From positions 124,001 to 188,000 of the forward strand of contig CAZSAP010000001.1 of NCBI GenBank assembly GCA_964604705.1: DNA of 64,000 nucleotides. The letters run 5' to 3'. The stretch's first letter is position 1, and each line of letters opens with the position of its first letter. The position numbers and the translations under genes were made by a program. This DNA is from JAAXVQ01 sp964604705. GTDB taxonomy: Bacteria > Oederibacteriota > JAAXVQ01. The notes beneath the pieces were generated by a model. It saw nothing but the letters and a program-made list of their open reading frames with translations. It made no database searches and was not told where the DNA came from. This document shows positions 17,191 to 27,428 of this stretch, one piece after another.

Positions 17191-20100
17191 TTATTTCCTA
17201 ACAGGAGTAAGGCTTTTCGGCGACACCGAGCGCCCAGCGGCGGTATTCCCTTCGGATTCAGTGGGTTTCCAACTCTTAAATTCCGTACGGCTTTCGATAC
17301 CCACGTAAAATTCTTGACCTGAATCGACATCAAAATCTTTTGTGACTTTCAGTTTTCTGGACGAGCCTAAGTTGTATTCAACCCCTAATAGGGATTGCCA
17401 AGCTAGACCGCCACCACCTCCATGTTCTGCATTTTTATCTTTTAATGTCGCACGATAGTTTAAATAAAGATCATCGGTTAGATATTTCCCTAAGTCGATT
17501 TGAGTATCTTGCAACAAACTCATGCCGGTCGTTTCAGAATTTCCAGTGCCATTGGTGGCCGTACCGCTGTTTCCGCTGCCCGCTGCTATATTTCCGGCGA
17601 CCTTTTCGACACCACCAAAACGAATATCGACCACATCCACTGGGGCAATTTTTTTAATTCTGTTTTTTATTTCTTGGCCAATAATGCTCCCTGCCCAGCG
17701 CCCTAACATGCGGGCTCCGGCCGACTGGACCTTTTCGTCCATTTGTTCTTGTGTCCAACTGGAATAATCTTCTCCCAAAGTCAGCAGCGACATGATTTGC
17801 GCCTGACTCATGGTCGGTTCAGAGGTTAACTCAAGTTTCAAAGCCCCTAAGGGGCCTTTAACTGTAAGGTAAATGGTAACTTCACGTAAACGACCTTCGT
17901 CTTTAATCTGAACATCTCGGATGGTAGTCTTGGCCACTGTATATAAAACCGGCGTTTCACGTCCTTGAAAGGTCAACGTGGTCTCTCGGCTTGAATCCAA
18001 GGTGAAATTGGCATCCATGTAGGTGAAGAAACCTTTTGAAATGGCAATTCGGCCATCTCCGGCGAAATCGTTTTTCCCGCCTCTGAACACCACGGAATTA
18101 TCCGGTTTGATTTGTCCGCGAACCATCTCGTTGGCAAACCAAAAATTCTTATGCGTAATGATCTTCAACCCATCGTATTGCAGATTCCCGCCTTTTTGAT
18201 TGGTTGCAAACGGGGTTAACGGTTTCGGTGGATAGGTAAAGTTCCCATCGGAGAGTTCAATAATCCCCCCCAAGCGAGGGTTGTCCAAGGTGCCGTTGAG
18301 CGTAATGCGACCGGTCATCCAAGCGGTAATGAATTCGAAATCGGAAGTCGAATCCAAGCGCAAGCGGCCATTGGAGGTTTCAACAACTAGATTCAGTTCG
18401 TCTGGGAACAAGCGTCGAAAGACCATGCCCCAAGGCGCCGCGGATCCGTTTTTTATGGTCATGGTCCCTTCCCCCACTTGACCATCCAGACGTTGAATAA
18501 ATGTTTTGTTGTTATCAAATTTGAATTCGGCATTGACATGGTCAATGCGTGGCGTAAAGAACCTGGGTGAAATAGAACCGTCCTGAACCCAAGCCGAACC
18601 CGACAATGTGGGATAGTCCAATGTGCCGCGAATATTCAAATCCAAATGACTCTTTCCGGATGCGGCTGAGAAATAGGGGATCATGACCAAATAGGCCAAG
18701 TCACCTTCCGGAAGCACCACCCGTAAATCCATCTCGGCTCCGCGCATGGCTTTTTCGGCCGCATCGGTCATGGGCAACGGAAGCTTGCCTTTCATGATCA
18801 TGGTGTATTTATCCCCGCGCCGCAAGATGCAGCCTTCCCGTAAGGCGGGATCCGCAGGTACGGGTTCATCTTCCGGGGATTTAAAGTAAAGCCAATCATG
18901 ATCAATGGTGACGGTTCCTGAAAACGTGTCAAAGGGAATATCCAAGACACTGCCGTTCTCTATTTTTACTTTGATTTTAACGTCGTTGATATTTCCGGGG
19001 TCCGTATACAGAACCGAACCTTTGGCCATACCGGTCCAAGGCTGCGGCCAACCAAAGCTTCGGGCAATGGCGTCGGCCGGCACGGCAAAAACATTCACCA
19101 GAAAATTGGAACGTCCTTTTCCGGCTGCGTCAATAAACCCTGTGGCCGAAGCACGTTTGGTAACGGTTGAATCCCCAATCTCGAGTCGTTTAAAATCTAC
19201 CGATCCGTCCTCGGAAATAAAGGCATGCCCCACCACTCGGTAAGGCAAACCCGGGACCGATTGAAAACGCAATTCACTGTTTTTATAGTGCAGGTCCACC
19301 CGCAAATCGCCGTAGGGATAATTATGCAATGCAAAATCAGGGCTGGCTGCATTTAAGGAAAGCTCAAAAGGATTGAGGGAGGCCACCGTGCCTTTAAGAC
19401 GTAGGTGACCGTGAAAGCGTTTAAACAAATAATAAAAATTGCTCGTAATCACTTCCCCGTTGAACGTGTAGGTGCCGTCCGGACGTGCCTGCCAAATAAA
19501 ATTATTGCTTTTAATAAAGCCATCCGGTTGAATGCCTTCCAGCGATTTAATTTCCAAACGATCCCCTTGAGATTCCCAAGAGGTTTTCAATTTCGAAAAA
19601 GACCAAAGTCCGTATTTGAACTGTTCGCAGGTCAAGGTACCGGACATAACCGGTAGAGCAGTCGTGGAGGACTTGTAATTGAGAATCCCGGTGAGTTTGG
19701 TATCCGGGACATCGGCCGGTTTGGAAACCATGAAAAGATCGCCCAAGGTTTGGCTTTTCACATTAACCAGGCGTAAGGTGGTTTGGGAAGCTGTGGGGGT
19801 CGTACCTGAGGACGTGGTCCAAAAGGTTGTTCCGTTAACCTCTCCCCCTCCCAAGGTTAAATTATAATCAGCTTGCCACTGTTGTTTGAACCATTGTCCG
19901 CGCAGGACTCCGGACAACGGTTCCTTTAAAGGTCGGGCATCTTTTTGGAGTATGTCGCGAATGGCCTTCAGTCGGGAATTATCCAGCAAGCATTGGATTT
20001 GCATAGATACGCTTTTATCCCATCCAATTTGTCCTGAAAAATTAAGATCCGGACCCCAGTTTAAGGTACGGACGACGAAACTTTTTTCAGCCGATTGCCA

Positions 20101-22737
20101 CAAACATTGTCCAATGGCTGGGGGCAAACTCCGGCCATCGGTTTCGAGATTTGAAACCGACAGACTCAACTCATAATCCGATGGATGGGAGGCCTTGGGG
20201 GTTCCGTCAATTTTGAGATCTCCGGTCCAGAGACGCTGGTTCACCGAAAATCGATCCATCCAAGCCCGAGCTCGAAAAAAGCCGTTCTTGGAAAAGTTTG
20301 TTTCAATGGTTGCGTTGAACTTACCTTGTTCTTGCAAAAATTCGAGATGTTTGATCCACATATTATTGCCCGTACCTGAAAAGAGCAGCTTCCCAGTCTG
20401 AGCCTGGATACCATAGCCGTGAACGTCCTGGAACGTCACCTCACCTTTGCTTTGGATTTGTTGAAACGAGCCATTGAGTTGAATGGAACCCTGAACCCAT
20501 CCTTGCACTTTGGTCGAAACACCTGCCATGGGCATAAGCTGCGCCAAAGAAAAACGCTCCAGTTGCAAGGCCAGCGTCTGGATGGACTTCTGGTCCAAGT
20601 CAATGATTCCTGAGATTGATGCATGGTTCGCATCGACATTTAAAGTATGAATCCGCAACCAACGGGTATCCAGTTCCACATCCCCTCTAACCGGAATGCT
20701 TAGGTCAGAATCGCGCAACAAGCGCGGTGTGGAAAATTTCAAACGTACTTGCGGATGTTCTAAGGTTCCTAAACACGTTCCATTGACAGCAAACCAACCG
20801 TTGAGATGTTTCCAGGCTGCAGGTATCAACGGTGATTGAGCAATGGGCAGTTTGTTTCCCCTAAAACGAATATCCATATTTTTTTTGCCGTCAACGTTGT
20901 AAAGCCCATCGGCTGAAAACACTTCTTCATTTTTCAAAAAAACACGTAACGGTTGTATTTTCCACCCTTGTTTCCTTCGATCCATTTGCAAAGCCAGCGT
21001 GAGATCGGGAAGTTCACCCCACTGGGTTTTGGCTGAAAAACTGACTGTTTGCGGGCTGTACAAGACCGTACCCTTAATGTTTTTAAATTCGTTTTGCCCT
21101 GCGCGAATACTTGCCGCATCGACGTCCCCGCGTAATGTGGGCTCCTCCAACGTACCGTTCACCATCAATTCAGCATTGGCAGTACCGCGTAAAGCCGTGA
21201 ATTTAAACAAAGACGCCAATTCGCCCATTTCCAAATTTTGTCCACGCAGTTTAAATTCCAAAGAAGGTGAGCGTCGCGTATCTTCCGAAAAAACGATCTT
21301 TCCCTGCCCTTCTGCGGTCCCGTGTGCCACTATTCCCTTGGCCAGTAAAAGCTTCAGCTCGCCCTTGGTGTATTTGCAAATGCTCTCGAAATTTTTAATG
21401 GGCATCTGTCCGATTTTGCCATTGGCTAAGCGAATGGTTGCTGTGGCCACCAGATCGGGAACGGTACCTTTGATTAAAATGACGGCCGATCCCTCGCCCA
21501 CGGTTTTCAACTGACCCAATTTAGGAAAAGTGCCCACCAAATCCGACAACTTCAAATGATCGCTTTGTACTTTAATGGAGATAAACGGATCCTTCAGATG
21601 CTCGACTTGCCCATGCGCAAGCCAAACGGTTTTGCCTAAAAGCGCTTGCATGTTTTTTAAGGTAATCCGGTCATTGTCCCATACGGTTACACCGTACAGC
21701 CCTTTAAGGGGTTCCTTGATCACCGAAGTCGCCAATTCACAATTTTCCAGAATTAATTTCCCGCGAACATCCACACCTGGAATCAAATCGTTGGGGCGTG
21801 TTTCCCGCGAAGCGGCTTTTAATGAAACCGTAGCCTCCCCATCCATGACTTCAAAAAAAGAAGACACTTGCGCCAAGCGTTCGACCGGCCGCAAACGAAT
21901 ATGTTCGGCCGAAAGTCCCACGCGAAATTGCCGGCGATTTAAATTGAGCTCACCCGAAACCTTTACGTTTTGGAGACGCTGTGAATCGGTGCGGCCTGAC
22001 AAGTACAAGGGTACCTGGGTTGGATCTTTGAGATTAAGCATACCGCGCACATGATGCAAGCTGGTGGTTCGCTTCGGATCTGAAAAGCGAATCTCACCCT
22101 GGGTTAACGTCACTTTAATCGGCGGTATCGTGGTGAGTTTGGACGGATCATCGGGATTGGTCCAGGCGATGAGATTCGGATGATGCCATTGGCCCTGTGC
22201 GTCACGCTCAAAACGAATCAAGGGGCGAATCAGTTGGATTTCCCGTAAACCATCGGCCAAGGCTTTTTTTTTAACCAAAATATCCCAGAGCGAATAGCGA
22301 ACGACTACACGCTCAATCGTGATTTCCAAAGATTTGGCATCGGAGGCGGGCGCACCTATGGTGACATGCCGCAGAACCACACGGTCAAAAATCCCGCCCT
22401 CTAAGCGTTCAATGACCACGGGGCGATTGAGTGCCTTGGAAAGTTCGCGTTCAATGTCCGGTTTAAAGCGGTTGGCAACCATTCCGCTGGCGTACACAAA
22501 CCATAATCCGCCTACAATGCTGGCGGCAAATCCTAAAATCAGTCCCAGCGCCAACCAAGGATGACGGGCACGCTCGGAACGTCCGGTCAAAACAGCACGT
22601 GCCCCTTCGGAGGCTACGGCAACCGAAGGGTGGTCACTTTCCGTGGCAGGAGAGGTTTTCTTTTTGGATGTATGCTTTGCAGCACGTTTGGATGACCGCT
22701 GGGTCGTACGGCGGGTCCGAGAGCGTGAATCCGTCAT
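17191..22737 (-). CDS. tamB: TamB-like translocation/assembly protein (AsmA-like, DUF490 C-terminus)
   Basis: 1848 residues, larger than E. coli TamB (about 1260). A basic Ser/Thr/Lys/Arg-rich cytoplasmic N-terminus (1-57) is followed by one membrane anchor (about 60-82, WLALGLILGFAASIVGGLWFVYASG). A very long beta-rich periplasmic region then leads to the DUF490/TamB C-terminal domain (about 1450-1848; LTSEPTMSQAQIMSLLTLGEDY, DVVDIRFGGVEKVAG). TamB proteins form a hydrophobic groove spanning the periplasm and work with Omp85 proteins in OMP assembly or phospholipid transport. bamA is directly downstream and no tamA is present, so it may pair with BamA. ATG 22737 follows TAGGAG and lies 7 nt after the clpC stop. 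Confidence 0.92.
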   Translation of the reverse strand: MTDSRSRTRRTTQRSSKRAAKHTSKKKTSPATESDHPSVAVASEGARAVLTGRSERARHPWLALGLILGFAASIVGGLWFVYASGMVANRFKPDIERELSKALNRPVVIERLEGGIFDRVVLRHVTIGAPASDAKSLEITIERVVVRYSLWDILVKKKALADGLREIQLIRPLIRFERDAQGQWHHPNLIAWTNPDDPSKLTTIPPIKVTLTQGEIRFSDPKRTTSLHHVRGMLNLKDPTQVPLYLSGRTDSQRLQNVKVSGELNLNRRQFRVGLSAEHIRLRPVERLAQVSSFFEVMDGEATVSLKAASRETRPNDLIPGVDVRGKLILENCELATSVIKEPLKGLYGVTVWDNDRITLKNMQALLGKTVWLAHGQVEHLKDPFISIKVQSDHLKLSDLVGTFPKLGQLKTVGEGSAVILIKGTVPDLVATATIRLANGKIGQMPIKNFESICKYTKGELKLLLAKGIVAHGTAEGQGKIVFSEDTRRSPSLEFKLRGQNLEMGELASLFKFTALRGTANAELMVNGTLEEPTLRGDVDAASIRAGQNEFKNIKGTVLYSPQTVSFSAKTQWGELPDLTLALQMDRRKQGWKIQPLRVFLKNEEVFSADGLYNVDGKKNMDIRFRGNKLPIAQSPLIPAAWKHLNGWFAVNGTCLGTLEHPQVRLKFSTPRLLRDSDLSIPVRGDVELDTRWLRIHTLNVDANHASISGIIDLDQKSIQTLALQLERFSLAQLMPMAGVSTKVQGWVQGSIQLNGSFQQIQSKGEVTFQDVHGYGIQAQTGKLLFSGTGNNMWIKHLEFLQEQGKFNATIETNFSKNGFFRARAWMDRFSVNQRLWTGDLKIDGTPKASHPSDYELSLSVSNLETDGRSLPPAIGQCLWQSAEKSFVVRTLNWGPDLNFSGQIGWDKSVSMQIQCLLDNSRLKAIRDILQKDARPLKEPLSGVLRGQWFKQQWQADYNLTLGGGEVNGTTFWTTSSGTTPTASQTTLRLVNVKSQTLGDLFMVSKPADVPDTKLTGILNYKSSTTALPVMSGTLTCEQFKYGLWSFSKLKTSWESQGDRLEIKSLEGIQPDGFIKSNNFIWQARPDGTYTFNGEVITSNFYYLFKRFHGHLRLKGTVASLNPFELSLNAASPDFALHNYPYGDLRVDLHYKNSELRFQSVPGLPYRVVGHAFISEDGSVDFKRLEIGDSTVTKRASATGFIDAAGKGRSNFLVNVFAVPADAIARSFGWPQPWTGMAKGSVLYTDPGNINDVKIKVKIENGSVLDIPFDTFSGTVTIDHDWLYFKSPEDEPVPADPALREGCILRRGDKYTMIMKGKLPLPMTDAAEKAMRGAEMDLRVVLPEGDLAYLVMIPYFSAASGKSHLDLNIRGTLDYPTLSGSAWVQDGSISPRFFTPRIDHVNAEFKFDNNKTFIQRLDGQVGEGTMTIKNGSAAPWGMVFRRLFPDELNLVVETSNGRLRLDSTSDFEFITAWMTGRITLNGTLDNPRLGGIIELSDGNFTYPPKPLTPFATNQKGGNLQYDGLKIITHKNFWFANEMVRGQIKPDNSVVFRGGKNDFAGDGRIAISKGFFTYMDANFTLDSSRETTLTFQGRETPVLYTVAKTTIRDVQIKDEGRLREVTIYLTVKGPLGALKLELTSEPTMSQAQIMSLLTLGEDYSSWTQEQMDEKVQSAGARMLGRWAGSIIGQEIKNRIKKIAPVDVVDIRFGGVEKVAGNIAAGSGNSGTATNGTGNSETTGMSLLQDTQIDLGKYLTDDLYLNYRATLKDKNAEHGGGGGLAWQSLLGVEYNLGSSRKLKVTKDFDVDSGQEFYVGIESRTEFKSWKPTESEGNTAAGRSVSPKSLTPVRK

Positions 22738-22744
22738 TGCACTC

Positions 22745-25174
22745 CTACAGTTTGGGTTTTATAACAAATTCAACCACATCGTTCCCTTTGTGGGTTTCAA
22801 CGACGCACCCTTCCTTTAGATCGCCTTGCAACATTCGTTCGGCCAAAGGATCCTCCAGGTAGCGCTGTACTGCCCGGCGAAGAGGGCGGGCACCCATCTG
22901 GGGATTGTATCCTTTTTCAATAAGGAAGTCTTTCACCTCATCGGAAATGATCAAATTCACTTCTTTTTCCACGAGGCGTTTCTTCAAGGTACTGACAATC
23001 AATTCCACAATGGATTCCAAATGCGTACGTTCCAGACTGTGGAAAACAATGACCTCGTCCACACGGTTCAGAAATTCTGGATTAAACATTTTCTTCACTT
23101 CGCCCATCACTTTATCCCGCATGTTGGAATGAGCGACATCTGCGGCCGGGGCCTGGAATCCCAATGAACCGTTTTTATCAATTAAACGTGCGCCTAAATT
23201 GCTGGTCATGATAATGACCGTATTTTTGAAATCCACGGTTCGCCCATTATTGTCCGTCAGGCGGCCGTCTTCCAGAATTTGCAAAAGAATATTGAACACA
23301 TCCGGATGGGCTTTTTCGATTTCATCAAAGAGAATCACCGAATACGGATTGCGCCGGATTTTTTCCGTCAATTGCCCGCCTTCATCGTGTCCGATGTATC
23401 CGGGAGGAGCACCGACGAGGCGAGAGACCGCAAACTTCTCCATGTATTCGGACATATCAATACGAATCAACGTGGTCTCATCTTCAAATAGAAAAGAGGC
23501 CAGGGCGCGGGCCATTTCCGTCTTCCCCACACCGGTCGGACCTAAAAACACAAACGATCCAATCGGACGCTTGGGATCGCCCACACCGGCACGCGAACGG
23601 CGAATCGAACGCGAGATCGCACTGATGGCTTCTTCCTGTCCGACAATGCGCTTGTGCAACTCCGCTTCCATGCGCAGCAATTTCGCCGATTCCTTCTCTT
23701 CAAGTTTGAAGATCGGGACTCCGGTCCATTGGCTGATGATCACGGCAATGTCTTCGTCCGTTACATTGATCACATTTTGATTGCGGCTTTTCTCCCATTG
23801 GCGCTTGATTTCCTCTTTCTTCTGTCGGAAATCCTTGATGCTGTCGCGCAGATGAGCGGCCCGTTCAAACTCCTGCGCCTTGATGGCCGCTTCCTTTTCC
23901 TGATTGATTTTTTCGATCTCGTTCTCAACCTCTTTCAGATCGGGCGGAATGACATTCGACGAAAGCCGCGTACGTGCACCGGCCTCATCCATAACATCAA
24001 TGGCTTTATCCGGGAGCAGACGTCCGGAGATATAACGGTCCGAGAGCCGCACGGCCGCCACCAACGATTCGTCCGTGTAATGGACGCGATGGTGTGCCTC
24101 GTAGCGGTCGCGTAGTCCCTTGAGAATTTGGATGGCTTCGTCTGGACTGGGAGCTTCAACTTTAATGGACTGGAACCGGCGCTCCAAGGCGCCATCTTTC
24201 TCAATGTATTTGCGATACTCGTCCATGGTCGTGGCGCCAATGCATTGAACCTCACCGCGGGCCAGGGCGGGCTTCAACATGTTTGAGGCATCAATCGCAC
24301 CTTCGGCTGCGCCGGCGCCCACCAAAGTATGCAACTCGTCAATGAACAGAATAATGTTCGAGGCGGCGGTTTTGATTTCTTGCATAACGGACTTCAGGCG
24401 TTCTTCAAATTCCCCGCGGTATTTGGTGCCCGCCACCACGGCGGCCAGATCCAGGGTCACGATGCGCTTGCCTTGGAGCAATTCCGGCACCAAATTATTC
24501 ACGATTTTTTGCGCCAAGCCTTCGGCAATAGCGGTCTTGCCGACGCCCGGTTCACCAATCAAAACCGGATTGTTCTTAGTACGGCGGCAGAGAATCTGAA
24601 TCACGCGCTCGATCTCGTTTTCACGTCCAATCACCGGATCCAGCTTGCTCTCCCGCGCCAATTGCGTCAGATCGCGGCCGAACGCATCCAAGGAAGGCGT
24701 GTTGGTTTTCATTTGGCCTTGGGTGAACTTGGGGAGATTCCCGCCCAACAGGTAGATGGTCATTTCCCGCGCCTTATCGATCCGCACATTGAACTGTTCC
24801 AAGACCTTGGACGCGACGCCTTCCCCCTCGCGGATCAAACCCAGCAAAATATGTTCGGTCCCGATGTAGTTGTGACCTAGTGCCTGCGCCTCTTCCACCG
24901 CCAATTCCAAAACCCGCTTGGCTCGCGGGGTGAACGGAACCTCACCCAAAGTCAGAGTTCCCCCGCCCATGTTAATGGACTTCTCCACTTCAAGGCGAAT
25001 CCGTTCCAGATCCAAGCCCATGTTTTCCAGAACCGCAGCCGCAACCCCGCCGCCTTCACGGATAAGCCCCAGCAGGATGTGCTCGGTTCCAATGTAGTCG
25101 TGTCCCAACCGTCCGGCCTCTTCACGGGCGAGATTGATCACCTTTTTTGCGCGTTCGGTAAATTTATCAAACAT
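22745..25174 (-). CDS. clpC: AAA+ protease unfoldase ClpC
   Basis: 809 residues from ATG 25174 (GGAGG 5 nt upstream; the GTG at 25186 overlaps that site). Two Clp N-domain repeats (about 1-145, each with DYIGTEHILLGL or NYIGTEHILLGL), first AAA+ module with GEPGVGKTA, a middle region with a UVR-type segment (EIEKINQEKEAAIKAQEFERAAHLRDSI), second AAA+ module with GPTGVGKTE and VILFDEIEKAHPD, and a C-terminal D2 small domain. It unfolds substrates for ClpP, which is not in this window. In Firmicutes ClpC reads phosphoarginine marks made by McsB. Here mcsB and mcsA lie directly upstream, but ctsR is absent. Confidence 0.97.
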   Translation of the reverse strand: MFDKFTERAKKVINLAREEAGRLGHDYIGTEHILLGLIREGGGVAAAVLENMGLDLERIRLEVEKSINMGGGTLTLGEVPFTPRAKRVLELAVEEAQALGHNYIGTEHILLGLIREGEGVASKVLEQFNVRIDKAREMTIYLLGGNLPKFTQGQMKTNTPSLDAFGRDLTQLARESKLDPVIGRENEIERVIQILCRRTKNNPVLIGEPGVGKTAIAEGLAQKIVNNLVPELLQGKRIVTLDLAAVVAGTKYRGEFEERLKSVMQEIKTAASNIILFIDELHTLVGAGAAEGAIDASNMLKPALARGEVQCIGATTMDEYRKYIEKDGALERRFQSIKVEAPSPDEAIQILKGLRDRYEAHHRVHYTDESLVAAVRLSDRYISGRLLPDKAIDVMDEAGARTRLSSNVIPPDLKEVENEIEKINQEKEAAIKAQEFERAAHLRDSIKDFRQKKEEIKRQWEKSRNQNVINVTDEDIAVIISQWTGVPIFKLEEKESAKLLRMEAELHKRIVGQEEAISAISRSIRRSRAGVGDPKRPIGSFVFLGPTGVGKTEMARALASFLFEDETTLIRIDMSEYMEKFAVSRLVGAPPGYIGHDEGGQLTEKIRRNPYSVILFDEIEKAHPDVFNILLQILEDGRLTDNNGRTVDFKNTVIIMTSNLGARLIDKNGSLGFQAPAADVAHSNMRDKVMGEVKKMFNPEFLNRVDEVIVFHSLERTHLESIVELIVSTLKKRLVEKEVNLIISDEVKDFLIEKGYNPQMGARPLRRAVQRYLEDPLAERMLQGDLKEGCVVETHKGNDVVEFVIKPKL

Positions 25175-25192
25175 GTCGTCCTCCACTTGTCG

Positions 25193-26239
25193 TTAGAGTT
25201 TGATGGACTTCAGTTTCAATCTTCGCCGCAGCAAATCGGCCCGGCGCAAGGCTATCTCTTCCGCTGACAAAACGTGCGTGTCTTTGGCCTGAAGATGCGC
25301 GGGTTGCATGCACAGCAGCAATTCATTAATCCGGAGTCGATCGTTTTGGGAGCAGATACCGGCTTCATGTCCCAACACCAGGGTTGAGACCAGCTCCAGC
25401 CCCTCTTCCATTCCCAATAATCGACAACTGCTCAGGATTCCCAAAGCACGTGCGACCCTATCTTCCAATAAAACACGCTGATCACGCAACAGTTTTTCTC
25501 GCGCTTTATTCTCACGCTCCACCACCTGGCGCGTGACCCCTTCCAAATGCTTAACAATTTCATCCTCGGTGCGTCCCAAGGTGATTTGGTTTCCCACCTG
25601 GAAAAAGGACGAATGCAAATCCGTGCCCTGACCGTACAACCCGCGAACCGAAAGACCCACGTGCACCACCGCATTCAACACTTCGGTCAGTTCGCGTGTC
25701 AAGGCCAGGGCCGGCAGGTGCAAGAGCGTCGTGGCCCGCAACCCGGTCCCGACATTGGTCGGAAAGGTTGTCAGGTATCCCAACGTGGGATGCTGGGCAA
25801 ACATCACCCGCTCGCTTAAACGTTGTTCAATGTCCCGCGCCTGTTCCAACGCGGCGGTCAAGTGCAGGCCGCCCCGCATGACTTGAATGCGGCAATGGTC
25901 TTCCTCGTTGACCACCACGGCAGCCGCTTCATCCTCTGCCACTACCACGCCAATCCCCTTGGGATTGCTGGAAGACTCAAGTGCGATAAACCCGCGCTCC
26001 ACCAGCATGGCCTTGGGAATGTCTTTCCAACCGGCGATGCGGGCAAAGGTCCAACCGGGTTGCGCCCGCCCGAACGCTTCCACCAGTTTCAACACTTGAT
26101 TCATTTCACGGTCATCGGCCGCAGGCGGAAAACGCAGATCGGCCAGATTGCGGGCCAGGCGAATCCGCGAGGACATTACGGTAGGTTCGACCGCAGTGTT
26201 CATCCATTTGGGCAACTGGGAAAACCACCCCGTACTCAT
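25193..26239 (-). CDS. mcsB: McsB-type protein arginine kinase with altered active site
   Basis: 348 residues. The phosphagen-kinase fold is clear: SSRIRLARNLADLRFP (about 23-38), VVVNEEDHCRIQVMRGG, LGYLTTFPTNVGTGLRAT, and the McsB-specific C-terminal domain (about 265-348). In B. subtilis McsB the corresponding segment reads LTSCPTNVGTGLRAS with the active-site Cys167; here that Cys is Phe. The C-terminal phosphoarginine-binding RDxxRA motif is also changed, to IALRRA. From memory of the family I judge both positions normally conserved, so activity may be reduced, altered or lost. mcsA overlaps its start by 4 nt and clpC follows 18 nt after its stop. Confidence 0.93.
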   Translation of the reverse strand: MSTGWFSQLPKWMNTAVEPTVMSSRIRLARNLADLRFPPAADDREMNQVLKLVEAFGRAQPGWTFARIAGWKDIPKAMLVERGFIALESSSNPKGIGVVVAEDEAAAVVVNEEDHCRIQVMRGGLHLTAALEQARDIEQRLSERVMFAQHPTLGYLTTFPTNVGTGLRATTLLHLPALALTRELTEVLNAVVHVGLSVRGLYGQGTDLHSSFFQVGNQITLGRTEDEIVKHLEGVTRQVVERENKAREKLLRDQRVLLEDRVARALGILSSCRLLGMEEGLELVSTLVLGHEAGICSQNDRLRINELLLCMQPAHLQAKDTHVLSAEEIALRRADLLRRRLKLKSIKL

Positions 26240-26736
26240 CCGGGCTGCCCTCCTTCCAGTTCACGCATCCGATCACGCAATTGCGCGGCCAACTCATAAT
26301 GTTCCTCAGCCACCGCTTTGCGAATCTGATCCTTGAGTGCTTTTACATCTTCGGAATCCACCGCACCGGATTTGAGATCCACGCGTCGGCCCTTATGTTC
26401 TTCCGATTGGTGATACTGGCGTAAAAGGGGGAGCAGCGCCTCGCGAAAGACCTCGTAACAATGGCTGCAACCCATCTGCCCGGTTTCGCGAAACTGTACA
26501 TAGGTGCGCTGGCAGCGCGGGCATTGAGTGCTCGGCACCGAAGGATCCAGCGAGTCTCCCAATTGCACCAGCGACGCCAAGAGCTGGTGCAAGGTTAGCG
26601 CAGAACGACTGATCACATCACCGACATGGCGTTTTTGGGCACAATGTTCACAAATATGGAGTGTGGTCTGGGTGTTTTCCACGGTCTCGATCAAATACAC
26701 ACTGGCTTCACGTGCATGACACAACTGACAAAGCAT
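26236..26736 (-). CDS. mcsA: McsA-like zinc-finger/UVR adaptor
   Basis: 166 residues from ATG 26736 (AGGAGG 9 nt upstream; TTG 26742 is too close). Two zinc-ribbon units are visible, CQLC...CEHC near the N-terminus and CPRC...CSHC in the middle. A C-terminal UVR motif is present (ALKDQIRKAVAEEHYELAAQLRDRMRELEG). McsA activates the arginine kinase McsB and binds metals. The stop overlaps the mcsB start (ATGA), the classic mcsA-mcsB-clpC order. The Cys pairs could also respond to thiol stress or metal; this is inference from Firmicutes homologues. Confidence 0.93.
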   Translation of the reverse strand: MLCQLCHAREASVYLIETVENTQTTLHICEHCAQKRHVGDVISRSALTLHQLLASLVQLGDSLDPSVPSTQCPRCQRTYVQFRETGQMGCSHCYEVFREALLPLLRQYHQSEEHKGRRVDLKSGAVDSEDVKALKDQIRKAVAEEHYELAAQLRDRMRELEGGQPG

Positions 26737-26753
26737 GGACAAAATCCTCCTGC

Positions 26754-27428
26754 TTAAACCACCAAACCGTCGCGCAAGGTAATCAGCCGGTCGGCCAGGC
26801 GCGACAAGTCGGGATTGTGGGTTACGGTGATGAGCGTACGTCCTTCCTCGTGATGCAACTGCATGAGCAGCTCATGAATGCCTTGGGCCGTGGTGGCATC
26901 CAAGTCACCCGTGGGTTCATCGGCCAACAAAATGGCTGGGTCGTTCATCAGGGCCCGGGCGATGGCCACACGCTGTTGTTCCCCGCCGGAAAGTTCCCCA
27001 GGACGGTGTTCGCGTCGCTCCGTTAACCCTACGCGTTCCAAAAGGGCTTCGGCCCGGCGCTTTACATCCGGGATATGAGCCCCACCCATCAGCGCCGGCA
27101 GCATCACGTTTTCCACAGCGGAAAATTCCGGCATCAAGTGATGCAGCTGAAAGATAAAGCCGATTTTGCGGTTGCGCACCCGCGCCAACAACAGATCGTC
27201 CAGGCCGTGCATGTTCTCGTCATCCAGGCGTACGGTTCCGGTGGTGGGCTTCATCAACCCGCCCGCAATGTGCAGCAAGGTGGATTTTCCCGCACCGGAA
27301 GGGCCCATGATTGAGACCCATTCCCCGCGCTGCACGGAGACATCCACCCCGCGCAACACCGGCAAGGTGCGTGATCCCAATTGAAAATCCTTGACGATCT
27401 CGTCCAAACGCAGGATGAGGTCATTCAT
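26754..27428 (-). CDS. lolD: Lipoprotein-releasing ABC transporter ATPase LolD
   Basis: 224 residues. Walker A GPSGAGKST, signature LSGGEQQRVAIARAL, Walker B ILLADEPTGDLD, and the MacB/LolD-type IGFIFQLHHLMPEFSAVENVMLP Q-loop. It powers extraction of outer-membrane lipoproteins from the inner membrane to LolA. The start overlaps the lolC stop by 8 nt, so translation is probably coupled. Confidence 0.95.
   Translation of the reverse strand: MNDLILRLDEIVKDFQLGSRTLPVLRGVDVSVQRGEWVSIMGPSGAGKSTLLHIAGGLMKPTTGTVRLDDENMHGLDDLLLARVRNRKIGFIFQLHHLMPEFSAVENVMLPALMGGAHIPDVKRRAEALLERVGLTERREHRPGELSGGEQQRVAIARALMNDPAILLADEPTGDLDATTAQGIHELLMQLHHEEGRTLITVTHNPDLSRLADRLITLRDGLVV

Noticed and set aside
17109..17333. 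Longer BamA start at 17333
   Set aside because: It overlaps tamB by 143 nt and hides the signal peptide; TTG 17108 follows AAGGAGG directly.
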